This document shows positions 29,463 through 40,465 of a stretch of 64,000 nt of DNA, piece after piece. Origin of the DNA: Pseudomonas vanderleydeniana (lineage in GTDB: Bacteria; Pseudomonadota; Gammaproteobacteria; Pseudomonadales; Pseudomonadaceae); NCBI RefSeq assembly GCF_014268755.2, contig NZ_CP077093.1, positions 5,721,001 through 5,785,000 of the forward strand, in the 5' to 3' direction. The notes under the pieces are model-generated. The model was given only the letters and a program-made list of their open reading frames with translations, ran no database searches and was not told the origin of the DNA. How positions within the stretch are numbered: the first letter of the stretch is position 1; the number at the start of each line of letters is the position of its first letter. The translations under genes and the position numbers were made by a program.

Positions 29463-29576
29463 GTGTGCAATCCCCCTCGAATGAGTCATCGACTGCGACC
29501 ATTTACCTCGTACGGTTCAGGAGCGCTCGCCAGGCAGGTAGAATACCCGCCACCTTACGCAAGATGCGACCCGCAC

Positions 29577-30950
<1,374 letters not shown>

Positions 30951-30973
30951 TCCCCTTCTGTGGAGGCAGCCCC

Positions 30974-31080
30974 GATCGTGCCCACGCTCCGCGTGGGCAC
31001 GTCTCCCTGGACGCTCAGCGTCCGTTTTTGTGACGCAAAGCGTCACGGGCTGCGTTCCCACGCGGAGCGTGGGAACGATC
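30974..31080. repeat. Paired inverted repeat, GTTCCCACGC family
   Basis: Starts GATCGTGCCCACGCTCCGCG and ends GCGTTCCCACGCGGAGCGTG plus GGAACGATC; inner hairpins GGACGCTCAGCGTCC and GTGACGCAAAGCGTCAC. It lies between the convergent DUF2069 and Tag-like genes and may act as their shared terminator. Confidence 0.75.
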
Positions 31081-31099
31081 AGTCCCCCAGAAAACCTGA

Positions 31100-31771
31100 T
31101 CAGTGGTTGACGGTGAACGCCAGCATCATCGACAGCTGGCACATCGGCCGTCCGCTCTCGGCATGCCACTGGTTGAAGGCGTCCTGGACGATCGCCAGGT
31201 CGCGCAGGCTGCTCGGGACCTTGTCGATGATGTCCTGGGCGTTGAGCGCCGCCACCACATCATCGCTCGGCACGAAGGTGTCCTTGCCGACCATCCGCAG
31301 CAGGCGGGGCGCCGACAGGCCACCGAGCTGATGCCCGTGCTTGGCCAGGTACTTCCACAGACCGGTGATCTCGGTGACCGGCCAGTCGGCGATCAGGTTG
31401 CCGAAGCTGCCCTTCTCCTTCGCCACGTCCAGCACCAGTTGCGCATTGCGCGGCACGCTCTTGAGCTTGCCCAGGTGACGGATGATCCGCGTGTCCAGCA
31501 TCAGCCGTTCCAGATGCTCGGCGCCCATCAGCACCACCTTCTCCGGGTCGAAGCCGAAGAACACCTGCTCGAAGGCCGGCCACTTGGCATCCACCAGGCT
31601 GTGCTTGAGCCCGGCGCGGAAAACGCGCAGGGCGATCATCGACAGGTAGCGGTCATCGCCGAACGCGCGCAGTTGCGCCGGGGTACGCGGCACCGGCAGG
31701 TGCGCTTCCAGTGCCGCTGCCGAACCGAAACGGTTCAGGCAGTACTCGTGCAGCCACTTGTAGTCGCGCAT
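31100..31771 (-). CDS. DNA-3-methyladenine glycosylase I family protein (Tag-like)
   Basis: 223 aa. Tag-type enzymes remove 3-methyladenine from alkylated DNA. The region SMIALRVFRAGLKHSLVDAKWPAFEQVFFGFDPEKV, then NAQLVLDVAKEKGSFGNLI and GPxT-like segment around KYLAKHGHQLGG match the PF03352 fold. The N-terminus and the zinc-binding residues of E. coli Tag are not clearly kept, so this is a divergent subgroup and activity should be considered provisional. It follows ttcA on the same strand after 9 bp. Confidence 0.72.
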   Translation of the reverse strand: MRDYKWLHEYCLNRFGSAAALEAHLPVPRTPAQLRAFGDDRYLSMIALRVFRAGLKHSLVDAKWPAFEQVFFGFDPEKVVLMGAEHLERLMLDTRIIRHLGKLKSVPRNAQLVLDVAKEKGSFGNLIADWPVTEITGLWKYLAKHGHQLGGLSAPRLLRMVGKDTFVPSDDVVAALNAQDIIDKVPSSLRDLAIVQDAFNQWHAESGRPMCQLSMMLAFTVNH

Positions 31772-31780
31772 GCGCTGCCC

Positions 31781-32605
31781 TTACAGGTTCACGACATTGA
31801 CGAAGCGCGAGGCGGCCGTCTCGTCGATGCGCAGGCTGGCGAAGTCGAACAGGTTGCGGTCGGCCAGCTGCGACGGGCTGACGTTCTGCAGGCCACGGAA
31901 GATGTTCTCGGTACGGCCCGGATTCTTGCGCTCCCACTCCTGCAGCATTTCCTTGACCACCTGGCGCTGCAGGTTTTCCTGGGAGCCGCAGAGGTTGCAC
32001 GGAATGATCGGGAACTGCTTGAAGTCCGAGTAGGCCTGGATGTCCTTCTCGCTGCAGTAAGCCAACGGCCGGATCACCACGTTGCGCCCGTCGTCGGCCC
32101 GCAGCTTGGGCGGCATGGCCTTGAGCGAACCGTTGTAGAACATGTTGAGGAAGAAGGTCTCGACGATATCGTCGCGGTGGTGCCCCAGGGCCATCTTGGT
32201 CGCCCCGATCTCGTCGGCGAAAGTGTACAGCGTGCCACGGCGCAGGCGCGAGCACAGGGAGCAGGTGGTCTTGCCTTCCGGTACCAGTTCCTTGACCACC
32301 GAGTAGGTGTCCTTCTCGACGATGTGGTACTCCACGCCCAGCTCTTTCAGGTACGCGGGCAGCACGTGCTCGGGGAAGCCGGGCTGCTTCTGGTCCATGT
32401 TCACGGCGACGATGTCGAACTTGATCGGCGCCACTTTCTGCAGGTGCATCAGAACGTCGAGCATGGTGTAGCTGTCCTTGCCACCCGACAGGCAGACCAT
32501 CACCTTGTCGCCGTCCTCGATCATGTTGAAATCGGCGACTGCCTCACCCGCCTGCCGGCGAAGGCGTTTCTGCAGTTTGTTCTGATTGACCGAAAGAGTG
32601 CCCAT
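31781..32605 (-). CDS. ttcA: tRNA 2-thiocytidine(32) synthetase TtcA
   Basis: 274 aa. TtcA thiolates cytidine 32 of several tRNAs using ATP and an iron-sulphur cluster. The PP-loop is [16 protein letters not shown] (near residues 38-53). Two CxxC motifs, [10 protein letters not shown] and [10 protein letters not shown], hold the cluster. Length and motif order are standard. The Tag-like gene follows. Confidence 0.95.
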   Translation of the reverse strand: MGTLSVNQNKLQKRLRRQAGEAVADFNMIEDGDKVMVCLSGGKDSYTMLDVLMHLQKVAPIKFDIVAVNMDQKQPGFPEHVLPAYLKELGVEYHIVEKDTYSVVKELVPEGKTTCSLCSRLRRGTLYTFADEIGATKMALGHHRDDIVETFFLNMFYNGSLKAMPPKLRADDGRNVVIRPLAYCSEKDIQAYSDFKQFPIIPCNLCGSQENLQRQVVKEMLQEWERKNPGRTENIFRGLQNVSPSQLADRNLFDFASLRIDETAASRFVNVVNL

Positions 32606-32912
32606 AGCCCTTGAAATCCGCGCGGTGTGTCGAAAAAGGCGGCCATTTTACGCACAAACCCGCTGCGGTGGGAGTGGAGCGGACGGACGCAGGCGTGCCC
32701 ATGGGGCTCCTGGGGCATCCAGCAAATGCTACAACGCTATTACAGCCCCGCCCGACAGTGCAATTTGAGCTAAAACCCCTGCCTTGCGGGCTCCAGTCCT
32801 TCCTATACTGCGACATAAGGTCGCAGACATATCCAGACCTCCTATTACTCTGGCCGTCTGTCCGGGCGCTCCAATCTGGGGGGCGATGGTAATAACGAAA
32901 GGAGTGACTGAC
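32606..32912. other. Intergenic region between ttcA and the Yip1 family gene
   Basis: 307 bp, divergent. A TATACT (32804-32809) may be a -10 for the plus-strand gene, without a well-placed -35. The rest shows no gene, repeat or terminator that I can support. Confidence 0.4.
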
Positions 32913-33515
32913 ATGATCCATCACGTAGTGGGACTGTTCACCCACCCTGATCAGGAATGGCGGGAAATCCGTGGCGACGCCGAGGAAAGCATCGGCCACA
33001 TGTACCTCACGCACACCCTGATTCTCGCCGCGATCCCCGCGGTTTCCGCCTTTATCGGCACCACCCGGGTCGGCTGGGTCATCGGCAACCGGGCACCGGT
33101 CATGCTGACCCAGGACAGCGCGATCTGGATGACCGTCATGTCCTACCTGGCCATGCTCGGCGGGGTGGCGGTGATGGGCGCGTTCATCCACTGGATGGCC
33201 CGCACCTACGACGCCAACCCCAGCCTGCAGCGTTGCGTGGCCTTCGCCACCTACACCGCCACCCCGCTGTTCATCGGCGGCCTGGCGGCGCTCTATCCAC
33301 ACATGTGGCTGGGCATGGTCGTCGGCACTGCGGCGATCTGCTACACGGTCTACCTGCTCTACGTCGGCCTGCCGACCTTCATGAACATACCTTCGGACGA
33401 AGGTTTCCTGTTCTCCAGCTCGGTACTGGCCGTCGGGCTGGTCGTGCTGGTGGCGATCATGGCCTTCACCGTGGTCGTCTGGGGCCTGGGAGTCGGCCCC
33501 GTGTATACCAACTAG
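32913..33515 (+). CDS. Yip1 family inner-membrane protein
   Basis: 200 aa from the ATG at 32913, with AAAGGAG nine bases ahead. An N-terminal amphipathic stretch (MIHHVVGLFTHPDQEWREIR) precedes five hydrophobic helices, the arrangement of bacterial Yip1-domain proteins. Function is unknown; eukaryotic Yip1 proteins act in membrane traffic, which cannot be carried over. It is monocistronic with its own terminator. Confidence 0.8.
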   Translation: MIHHVVGLFTHPDQEWREIRGDAEESIGHMYLTHTLILAAIPAVSAFIGTTRVGWVIGNRAPVMLTQDSAIWMTVMSYLAMLGGVAVMGAFIHWMARTYDANPSLQRCVAFATYTATPLFIGGLAALYPHMWLGMVVGTAAICYTVYLLYVGLPTFMNIPSDEGFLFSSSVLAVGLVVLVAIMAFTVVVWGLGVGPVYTN

Positions 33516-33537
33516 ATAACCAGAAACTGCCGACACG

Positions 33538-33559
33538 GGCCGCCGCAAGGCGGCCTTTT
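33538..33559 (+). terminator. Intrinsic terminator after the Yip1 family gene
   Basis: GGCCGCC, loop GCAA, GGCGGCC and TTTT. Confidence 0.85.
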
Positions 33560-33645
33560 CATGTCGACACGACCATTCGGCGCCTGGCGGATTCGGAATC
33601 GACGAGCTTTGCGGCATACTCGACGTCTCTGGAGAAATGTACAGC

Positions 33646-34140
33646 ATGCCCGAGCAACTCAATACCCGCGTCGAAGACTGTTTCCTGCAAGCCGAATCCT
33701 TTTTCAAACGACCTTTCAAACGCCCGACCATCAGCCTCAAGCTGCGTGGCCAGAAAGCCGGTGTCGCTCACCTGCACGAGAACCTGCTGCGCTTCAATCC
33801 ACAACTGTACCGCGAGAACAGCGAGGACTTCCTGCGCCAGACCGTACCCCATGAAGTCGCCCACCTGATTGCCCATCAACTGTTCGGCGACCGGATCCAG
33901 CCCCATGGCGAGGAATGGCAACTGATCATGCGCGGCGTCTACGAACTGCCGCCCAACCGCTGCCACACCTACGAGGTGCAGCGGCGCAGCGTGACACGCT
34001 ACATCTATCGCTGCCCATGTGCCGACAGCGATTTCCCGTTCTCGGCCCAGCGCCATCGGCTGGTCAGCCAGGGGCGGCGTTACCTGTGCCGGCGCTGCCG
34101 GCAGACGCTGGTGTTCAGTGGCGAGGTCCGGGTCGAATGA
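33646..34140 (+). CDS. sprT: SprT family zinc metalloprotein
   Basis: 164 aa from the ATG at 33646; an ATG three codons earlier lies only two bases from the GGAG and is less likely. The metallopeptidase motif is TVPHEVAHLIAHQ (HExxH), with a third ligand in HGEEW. A C-terminal zinc ribbon is formed by CPC...and CRRC. It belongs to the SprT/Spartan-like group; in E. coli SprT affects growth at the transition to stationary phase. No partner genes lie beside it. Confidence 0.88.
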   Translation: MPEQLNTRVEDCFLQAESFFKRPFKRPTISLKLRGQKAGVAHLHENLLRFNPQLYRENSEDFLRQTVPHEVAHLIAHQLFGDRIQPHGEEWQLIMRGVYELPPNRCHTYEVQRRSVTRYIYRCPCADSDFPFSAQRHRLVSQGRRYLCRRCRQTLVFSGEVRVE

Positions 34141-34170
34141 TCCGCCTCTGATGGTGGCCTTGGGTCCATC

Positions 34171-34274
34171 TTCGCGGGCAAGCCTCGCTCCTACAGTCCT
34201 TGGTCGTTCTCACACTTGCCCTACGGCACAATCTTGCAGGAGCAGGCGGTACGGCGATCCGGCTTGCCCGCGAA
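34171..34274. repeat. REP inverted pair
   Basis: TTCGCGGGCAAGCCTCGCTC plus CTACA at 34171-34195 is inverted, with divergence, as TGCAGGAGCAGGCGG...GGCTTGCCCGCGAA ending at 34274. It lies between the convergent sprT and CoA transferase genes. Confidence 0.65.
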
Positions 34275-34299
34275 AGGGCCGCTACAACCCCTGAAAGAC

Positions 34300-35505
34300 T
34301 CAACCTAAGGCCCCCTCTCTGCGCAGCCCCGCGATCTGTTCGTCGCTGTACCCCAGCTCACGCAACACCTGCTCGCCGTGTTCCCCCAGCCCGGATCCGA
34401 CGTGCCTCGGCTCCGGCAGCCCCAGGGAGAACTTCAACGGGCATGCCATCTGCGCCTGGCTGGCGCCGCCCTCACGTGGCACCTGAACCACCACACTCCG
34501 CGCCTTCAACTGCGGGTGCTCGACCGCCTCGGCCAGATCCAGCACCGGTTCGACGCAGGCATCGATGCCGGCAAACAACCCGCACAGCGTCGTGTAGTCC
34601 TGCTTCTCGAACTCCAACTGCAATTGCTGCTTGAGCCACTGCTGCTGGGCCGGGTCGGGCGACAACCCCAGGCGGGCCAGCTCCGGACGCGCCAGGGCGT
34701 CACACAGGGCCCCCATGAAATTCGGTTCCAGGCTGCCCACGGAAAACCAGCGCCCGTCACGGCTGCGGTAATAGTCATAGAAACTGCCGCCATTGAGCAC
34801 CTGCGACTCGCGCCCCGGCTCCACGCCACAGGCGAGGAAGCCGGCGCCGGCCATGGCGTTCAGGCTGAACGCACAATCGGTCATGCTGACATCGACGTAC
34901 TGCCCCTGCCCCGTCTGTTGCCGGGCGATCACCGCCGCCAACAGACCGACCACCCCGTGCAATGAACCACCCGCCACATCCGCCACCTGCATCGACAACG
35001 GCACCGGACCGGTTTGCGCCCGCCCGGTGTAGCTGGCCAAGCCCGAGAGCGCCAGATAGTTGATGTCATGTCCGGCCCGATCGCGATAGGGTCCGGTCTG
35101 GCCGTAGCCGGTGATCGCCACGTAGATCAGCCGCGGGTTGATGCGCTTGAGGGTTTCATAACCAAGGCCCAGGCGGTCCATCACCCCGGGACGGAACTGC
35201 TCCAGCAGGATGTCGTACTCGAGCACCAGGCGCTGCACGATCGCCACGGCCTCGGCCCGCTTCAGGTCCAGGGCCAGGCTTCGCTTGTTGCGGTTGAGAT
35301 AGGCGTGGCTGGCGGAAACGCCCTGGTCATGGGGCGGCAGCACACGTAACAGATCCGGACGATTGGGCGACTCGATGCGCAGGACTTCGGCGCCCATGTC
35401 CGCCAGCAGCAACGAGGCGAACGGCCCCGGCAGCAGTGTCGAGAAATCGAGGACCTTCAGCGATGCCAGCGGGCCTTGCCCAGGCTCTTGCATGCTTTGT
35501 CGCAT
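34300..35505 (-). CDS. CaiB/BaiF (family III) CoA transferase
   Basis: 401 aa from the ATG at 35503-35505, which has AAGGTGG ahead. The fold of family III CoA transferases and alpha-methylacyl-CoA racemases is evident: LKVLDFSTLLPGPFASLLLADMGAEVLRIE, NRNKRSLALDLK, ISGYGQTGPY-like ITGYGQTGPYRDRAGHD and a candidate catalytic Asp in MQVADVAGGS. Substrate is unknown; the strong N-terminal similarity to racemase-type members would allow either activity. It stands alone between a REP pair and the dctA terminator. Confidence 0.88.
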   Translation of the reverse strand: MRQSMQEPGQGPLASLKVLDFSTLLPGPFASLLLADMGAEVLRIESPNRPDLLRVLPPHDQGVSASHAYLNRNKRSLALDLKRAEAVAIVQRLVLEYDILLEQFRPGVMDRLGLGYETLKRINPRLIYVAITGYGQTGPYRDRAGHDINYLALSGLASYTGRAQTGPVPLSMQVADVAGGSLHGVVGLLAAVIARQQTGQGQYVDVSMTDCAFSLNAMAGAGFLACGVEPGRESQVLNGGSFYDYYRSRDGRWFSVGSLEPNFMGALCDALARPELARLGLSPDPAQQQWLKQQLQLEFEKQDYTTLCGLFAGIDACVEPVLDLAEAVEHPQLKARSVVVQVPREGGASQAQMACPLKFSLGLPEPRHVGSGLGEHGEQVLRELGYSDEQIAGLRREGALG

Positions 35506-35613
35506 AGCCACCTTCCTGATCAGCACGATGCCTCACAGAGTAGGTAGCCCAAGACCGGACGGCAATTACCGCAACGCTCGGCGCCAATGACCCAATCGCT
35601 CATCGCGCGGCAT

Positions 35614-35642
35614 AAAAAAACCCATCCGAAGATGGGTTTTTT
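35614..35642. terminator. Intrinsic terminator of dctA
   Basis: AAACCCATC, loop CGAA, GATGGGTTT with T-runs on both strands; it follows the dctA stop on the minus strand. Confidence 0.88.
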
Positions 35643-35658
35643 CAGTCAGCAGAGAGAC

Positions 35659-36990
35659 TTACTTGACGCTTGGCGCCTGGCCTTCGGCCACGCCCAGGTC
35701 GTCTTGAGGACGCTCGTCCTCGATGCCACGACCACCGGAAGCCAGTTCCGCGTGCAGCTTGTCTTCGTCCAGCTCCTTGACCCACTTGGCCACGACCACG
35801 GTCGCTACCGCGTTACCGACCAGGTTGGTCAGGGCGCGGGCTTCGGACATGAAGCGGTCGATACCCAGGATCAGCGCCAGGCCGGCAACCGGCAGGTGGC
35901 CGACGGCGGACAGGGTGGCGGCCAGAACGATGAAACCACTACCGGTCACGCCCGCAGCGCCCTTGGAGGACAGCAGCAGTACCAGCAGCAGGGTGATCTG
36001 GTGGGTGATGTCCATGTGGGTGTCGGTCGCCTGGGCGATGAACACGGCCGCCATGGTCAGGTAGATCGAGGTACCGTCGAGGTTGAACGAGTAGCCGGTT
36101 GGAATCACCAGGCCCACGACCGATTTCTTCGCACCCAGGCGCTCCATCTTCACCAGCATGCGCGGCAGGGCGGATTCCGAGGAGGAAGTACCCAGCACGA
36201 TCAGCAGCTCTTCACGGATGTAGCGAACCAGCTTCAGTACGCTGAAACCGTGGGCACGGCAGATGGCGCCCAGTACCACCACCACGAACAGCACGCAGGT
36301 GATGTAGAAGCAGATCATCAGCTGGCCGAGTTGAACCAGCGAGCCCACGCCGTAGGCGCCGATGGTGAAGGCCATGGCACCCAGCGCGCCCAGTGGCGCC
36401 AGCTTCATGATCATGTTGATTATGTTGAACATCGCGTGGGCGAAGCGATCGATCAGGTCCAGCAGTGGCTTGCCGTAGTCACCCAGGCGGTGCAGGGCGA
36501 AACCGAAGATCACCGAGAACATCAGCACTTGCAGGATGTCGCCGTTGGCGAAGGCACCGACGATGGTGTTCGGGATCACGTTCAGAATGAAGCCGACCAC
36601 GCTCTGGTCCGCACCGGCAGTCACGTAGGCCGCGACTTTCTTGGCGTCCAGGGTAGCCACGTCGATGTGCATGCCGTTGCCCGGCTGGATGACGTTGACC
36701 ACGATCAGGCCGATCAGCAGGGCGATGGTGGAGACGATTTCGAAGTACAGCAGCGCATAGCCACCGGTCTTGCCGACCGATTTCATGCTTTGCATGCCAG
36801 CGATGCCGCTGACCACGGTGCAGAAGATGATGGGGGCGATGACCATTTTGATCAGCTTGATAAAGCCGTCACCCAGTGGCTTGAGGGCCACGCCGGTCTG
36901 TGGGTAGAAATGGCCGAGCAGGATACCGATAGCGATCGCTACGATGACCTGGAAATACAGCGATTTGTACAGTGGCTGACGAGTCGTCAT
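35659..36990 (-). CDS. dctA: C4-dicarboxylate transport protein DctA
   Basis: 443 aa from the ATG at 36988-36990, with GAGGAA ahead. DctA imports succinate, fumarate and malate with protons or sodium. It is a DAACS-family protein: [24 protein letters not shown], the [12 protein letters not shown] serine-rich loop, [16 protein letters not shown] and [14 protein letters not shown] are diagnostic. A sigma-54 promoter lies about 130 bp upstream, with two palindromic sites beyond it, suggesting DctB/DctD control. The operon has its own terminator. Confidence 0.96.
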   Translation of the reverse strand: MTTRQPLYKSLYFQVIVAIAIGILLGHFYPQTGVALKPLGDGFIKLIKMVIAPIIFCTVVSGIAGMQSMKSVGKTGGYALLYFEIVSTIALLIGLIVVNVIQPGNGMHIDVATLDAKKVAAYVTAGADQSVVGFILNVIPNTIVGAFANGDILQVLMFSVIFGFALHRLGDYGKPLLDLIDRFAHAMFNIINMIMKLAPLGALGAMAFTIGAYGVGSLVQLGQLMICFYITCVLFVVVVLGAICRAHGFSVLKLVRYIREELLIVLGTSSSESALPRMLVKMERLGAKKSVVGLVIPTGYSFNLDGTSIYLTMAAVFIAQATDTHMDITHQITLLLVLLLSSKGAAGVTGSGFIVLAATLSAVGHLPVAGLALILGIDRFMSEARALTNLVGNAVATVVVAKWVKELDEDKLHAELASGGRGIEDERPQDDLGVAEGQAPSVK

Positions 36991-37117
36991 TGCAAAGTTC
37001 CTCAAGAGATCACACACCTGTCATCCATCCGACGGGGACATGACCTGAAGCACGAACCCTCCTGCACCGGAGGGATTTGTTGTTTGTCGAACTGCGAGGG
37101 CAGACTGTTCCCCTATC

Positions 37118-37132
37118 GCAAAGCGCGTGCCA
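37118..37132 (-). promoter_or_regulatory. Sigma-54 promoter of dctA
   Basis: On the minus strand TGGCAC-GCGCT-TTGC matches the sigma-54 consensus TGGCAC-N5-TTGC exactly (-24 at 37127-37132, -12 at 37118-37121). Transcription would begin near 37106, leaving a leader of about 115 nt to dctA. Confidence 0.85.
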
Positions 37133-37210
37133 CTTTCGGAAAATTCCGTCAAAGCCTTTAGCCATCAGGCTTTCGGTCTCGTTCTGTCATCCAGTACCTA
37201 CAGCATAGAT

Positions 37211-37265
37211 GGCGGATTTCCGCCCTTCCACTGTCGGCAGCCATGGATTTTGGCGGATATCCGCC
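37211..37265. promoter_or_regulatory. Two palindromic sites upstream of the dctA promoter (candidate DctD sites)
   Basis: GGCGGATTTCCGCC (37211-37224) and GGCGGATATCCGCC (37252-37265) are near-identical palindromes 41 bp apart, about 80-130 bp upstream of the sigma-54 promoter. The core resembles the GCGGAAATCCGC dyad I remember for DctD sites of rhizobia. Their position is right for an enhancer-binding protein. They also lie before the divergent AraC gene. Confidence 0.65.
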
Positions 37266-37327
37266 TTGTCCCACCTCGAAATCCCTGCCTAAGATCCGCC
37301 ATTCAATGGACAGGGACCGACCGCCCC

Positions 37328-38326
37328 ATGCGTGAACGCAGCATCGCCAGCCACTTCGCCAATGCCGCCCTGGATGGCGCCCGCCGCCAGGGTCATGCCT
37401 ACGCGGGCCTGCTGCAACGGCTGGGCATCGCCCCGGAGTTGCTGAGCGAACCCAAGGCACGCCTGGCACCGGAGCAGTTCACCCAACTGTTGCAGGGCCT
37501 GTGGCTGGAACTGGATGACGAATACCTGGGGTTCGGCCACAGCCGCAGCCATCGCGGCACCTTCGCCATGATGTGCCACGCCCTGATCCACTGCAGCAAC
37601 CTGGAAAAGGCCCTCAATCGCGGGCTGCTGTTCTATCGCCTGTTTCCCGAGGGTCCCCTGTTGAGCCTGACGCACGAGGGCGACAAGGTGCGCCTGAGCC
37701 TGGATGCATCGAACCTCTGGGACCCGGAACACTTCCTGTGCGAATGCCTGCTGGTGATCTGGCATCGCCTGGGCAGTTGGCTGGTCGGCCAGCGCATCCG
37801 CCTGGAACAGGCCACCTTCCACTATCCACGCCCCGAGCATGCCAGCGAATACGACCTGCTGTTCCCCTGCCCGCTGGAGTTCTCGACGCCCACCAGCAGC
37901 CTGCTGTTCAGCAGCCGCTACCTGGGCATGCCGCTGCTACAGGACGAACGGACCCTCAAGCAGTTCCTGCGGCGGGCACCCGCCGACCTGCTGGCCCGCC
38001 CGGACGACGGCGACAGCCTCAGCAGCCAGTTGCGTCGCTTGCTCAGCCGTGACGCCAGCAACTGGCCGGACCTGGAGGCCGTCGCCCAGCACTTGCACAC
38101 CAGCGCCCAGACCCTGCGTCGGCATCTGCGCGAGGAAGGCACCAGCTTTCAGGAGCTCAAGGATCAGCTGCGGCGGGATATCGCCATCTACCATCTGGGC
38201 CGCAACGACCTGTCGTTGCAACAGATCGCCGAGCAGCTGGGATTCTCCGAACCCTCGGCGTTTCACCGCGCGTTCAAGAAGTGGACCGGATTGACTCCGG
38301 GCGCCTATCGCGCCCAGGAGCGCTAA
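37328..38326 (+). CDS. AraC family transcriptional regulator
   Basis: 332 aa from the ATG at 37328; the frame is open further upstream but includes the dctA promoter region. The N-terminal part fits the arabinose-binding-type domain of OruR/ArgR-like regulators (HAYAGLLQRLGIAPELLSEPKARLAPEQFTQLLQ). The C-terminal domain has both helix-turn-helix motifs, including LSLQQIAEQLGFSEPSAFHRAFKKWTGLTP. It is divergent from dctA and convergent with phoQ, overlapping the phoQ end by four bases. Its inducer is unknown. Confidence 0.88.
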   Translation: MRERSIASHFANAALDGARRQGHAYAGLLQRLGIAPELLSEPKARLAPEQFTQLLQGLWLELDDEYLGFGHSRSHRGTFAMMCHALIHCSNLEKALNRGLLFYRLFPEGPLLSLTHEGDKVRLSLDASNLWDPEHFLCECLLVIWHRLGSWLVGQRIRLEQATFHYPRPEHASEYDLLFPCPLEFSTPTSSLLFSSRYLGMPLLQDERTLKQFLRRAPADLLARPDDGDSLSSQLRRLLSRDASNWPDLEAVAQHLHTSAQTLRRHLREEGTSFQELKDQLRRDIAIYHLGRNDLSLQQIAEQLGFSEPSAFHRAFKKWTGLTPGAYRAQER

Positions 38327-39672
38327 AGTGCCGGGAAGTGGATACGGAACGACGCGCCGCCCAGTGGCGAATCGCCCAGGGTCAGCTCGGCGTCGTAGCT
38401 TTCGATGATGTCCTTGACCACCGCGAGGCCAATGCCCTGTCCCGGATGCTGGCGATCCAGCCGCTCACCCCGCTGCAGAATCCGCGCCCGCTGGTCCGGC
38501 GGCACGCCGGGGCCGTCATCCTCGACATACACCTCGATCCCCTGCAAACCGCGACGCAGGCTGATGCGCACCTGGCTCAGGCACAGCCGGTAGGCGTTTT
38601 CCAGCAGGTTGCCGAGCAGTTCCAGCAGGGCCCCCTGTTCGATCGGCACGTGACTGAATTCCGGCACATCGATGGCCACCCGGACCCGCTTGTCGCGATA
38701 GACCTTGTCCAGGGTGCTGCACAGGCTGTCGAGCACTGGCCGCAATTCGACCTGGTGCCGTACCAGGCCGCTCTTGCGCAGGCTGGCACGCTGCAACTGA
38801 TAGCTGATCTGCTGGTTCATGCGTTCGATCTGGCCTTGCAGAATCCACGCCTGGTCACGGTCCTGCGGCCGCTGCGCCATGCCTTCACTGACGCCCTGCA
38901 GGACCGCCAGCGGCGTTTTCAGGCTGTGGGCCAGGTCATCCAGGGAGTCACGGTAGCGACTGCGCTGCTCACGCTCACTGCGCAGCAGGCGGTTGAGCGA
39001 GCCGGTCAGGCGCAGCAACTCGCGCGGATGTTCCTCGCTGAGGCTCTGCAACTCGCCGCTTTCGATCTGGTCCAGCTCCTGGCTGAGCCGCCGCAATGCC
39101 CGCAGGCCCCAGGTCAGGCCGAGCCAAAGCAGGCCGAGCAGCACCGACAGGGCCGCGCCGAAGCCCAGGTAAAGCTTCTCGCGCAAACCGGCGAGGGTCA
39201 TCTTGTACTCGCGCATCGGCTGCAAGGCGACGAAGCTGTAGGCAGCGCTCTTGCCACCCAGCAGCTTGACCTCGACGTCATAGACGAAGAACTCGTTGCC
39301 GTTGTCCTCGCGGATCTTCGCGAATTCGTTGCCGCGGCCGTCATATCGCGGCTTGTAGTTGATGTTCTCTTCCTGGGTCGCCCGCGAGCGCCACACCAGA
39401 CGGCCGTCGCGGTCGTAGATGTAGCCGAGCAGACGGCTATCCGGCAGGTTGAACTGCTCGTCGGGAAGCAGGTTGGGCATCTGCAGCTGTTTCTTATTGT
39501 CTACTCGCGCGGCGGAAATCAGCGTGGTGACATCCGAGGCCAGCCGTTGCTCGATGGAGTCCTGCAAGGCCAGGCTGAAGGCCCCTTGCATCGCCGGCAG
39601 CAGCGCCAGCATGAACAGAATCGCCAGGGTCGTGGCGGCCAGCATCAGCCGCACCCGCAGCGAACGAATCAT
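38323..39672 (-). CDS. phoQ: Sensor histidine kinase PhoQ
   Basis: 449 aa from the ATG at 39670-39672, overlapping the phoP stop (ATGA). PhoQ senses low divalent cations, cationic peptides or acid pH in the periplasm. TM1 is near residues 8-28, the PhoQ sensor domain carries acidic residues (NEFAKIREDNGNEFFVYDVE), TM2 lies near 165-185, then HAMP. The H-box LDDLAHSLKTPLAVLQG is PhoQ-like, and the HATPase has NLLENAYRLC, VEDDGPGVPPD and GQGIGLAVVKDI. Confidence 0.9.
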   Translation of the reverse strand: MIRSLRVRLMLAATTLAILFMLALLPAMQGAFSLALQDSIEQRLASDVTTLISAARVDNKKQLQMPNLLPDEQFNLPDSRLLGYIYDRDGRLVWRSRATQEENINYKPRYDGRGNEFAKIREDNGNEFFVYDVEVKLLGGKSAAYSFVALQPMREYKMTLAGLREKLYLGFGAALSVLLGLLWLGLTWGLRALRRLSQELDQIESGELQSLSEEHPRELLRLTGSLNRLLRSEREQRSRYRDSLDDLAHSLKTPLAVLQGVSEGMAQRPQDRDQAWILQGQIERMNQQISYQLQRASLRKSGLVRHQVELRPVLDSLCSTLDKVYRDKRVRVAIDVPEFSHVPIEQGALLELLGNLLENAYRLCLSQVRISLRRGLQGIEVYVEDDGPGVPPDQRARILQRGERLDRQHPGQGIGLAVVKDIIESYDAELTLGDSPLGGASFRIHFPAL

Positions 39673-40346
39673 CGGCAACGCTCGTTGAACATGTAGCCCA
39701 GGCCACGCACGGTATCGATCGGCTTGAAGCCGACCGGGCCTTCCAGCTTGCGCCGCAGGCGGCCGACCAGCACCTCGATCACATTCGGGTCGCGCTCGTC
39801 GTCATCGGGGTACAACTGTTCCATCAGGCGGTCCTTGGCGACCACCTGCTGATGGTGGCGCATCAGGTACTCGAGAATCCGGTACTCGTAGGCGGTCAGG
39901 GCCAGCGGCTGCTCCTCGAGCGAGGCCTGCTTGCGATTGAGGTCGAGCAACAGCGGCCCGGCGGTGATCGTCGACTGGGTGAAGCCACTGGAACGGCGCA
40001 GCAGCGCATTCATCCGCGCCTCCAGTTCCTCGAACTGGAAAGGCTTGACCACGTAGTCATCGGCACCGGCGGCCAGTCCCTCGACCTTGTCCTGCCAGTT
40101 GCCACGGGCGGTCAGGATCAGGATCGGGAACACCTTGCCACGGCTGCGCAGTTGGCGAATCAGGTCCAGGCCGCCCATGCCGGGCAGGCCCAGGTCGATC
40201 ACCGCCAGGTCATGGTTGAACTGTTCGGTCTGGTACAACGCCTCCTCGGCATTGCCCACCGCCTCGACCACATGGCCACTGTCGGTCAGCCGGGTTTGCA
40301 AGTGATGGCGCAACAGCGCCTCATCTTCTACCACCAGCAACTTCAT
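39669..40346 (-). CDS. phoP: Response regulator PhoP
   Basis: 225 aa from the ATG at 40344-40346 (MKLLVVEDEALLRHHL). OmpR family: receiver Asp in LAVIDLGLPGMGG, switch region LTARGNWQDKVEGLAAGADDYVVKPF, and winged helix with LTAYEYRILEYLMRHHQQVVAK and VIEVLVGRLRRKL. It controls Mg2+ and polymyxin-resistance genes in Pseudomonas. In P. aeruginosa oprH precedes phoP (from memory), but here no oprH is present; the next gene upstream is the divergent pcpS. A PhoP-type direct repeat upstream suggests autoregulation. Confidence 0.92.
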   Translation of the reverse strand: MKLLVVEDEALLRHHLQTRLTDSGHVVEAVGNAEEALYQTEQFNHDLAVIDLGLPGMGGLDLIRQLRSRGKVFPILILTARGNWQDKVEGLAAGADDYVVKPFQFEELEARMNALLRRSSGFTQSTITAGPLLLDLNRKQASLEEQPLALTAYEYRILEYLMRHHQQVVAKDRLMEQLYPDDDERDPNVIEVLVGRLRRKLEGPVGFKPIDTVRGLGYMFNERCR

Positions 40347-40465
40347 AACGCTCTCCAACGATACGGGCATCGCATCACCACTAACGGTAACTCAGTTCTG
40401 CCAAAGTGTTTCGTAAAAGATACGACCAACCAGCACGTGCAGACCCGGCGCATCATCACCGTTAC

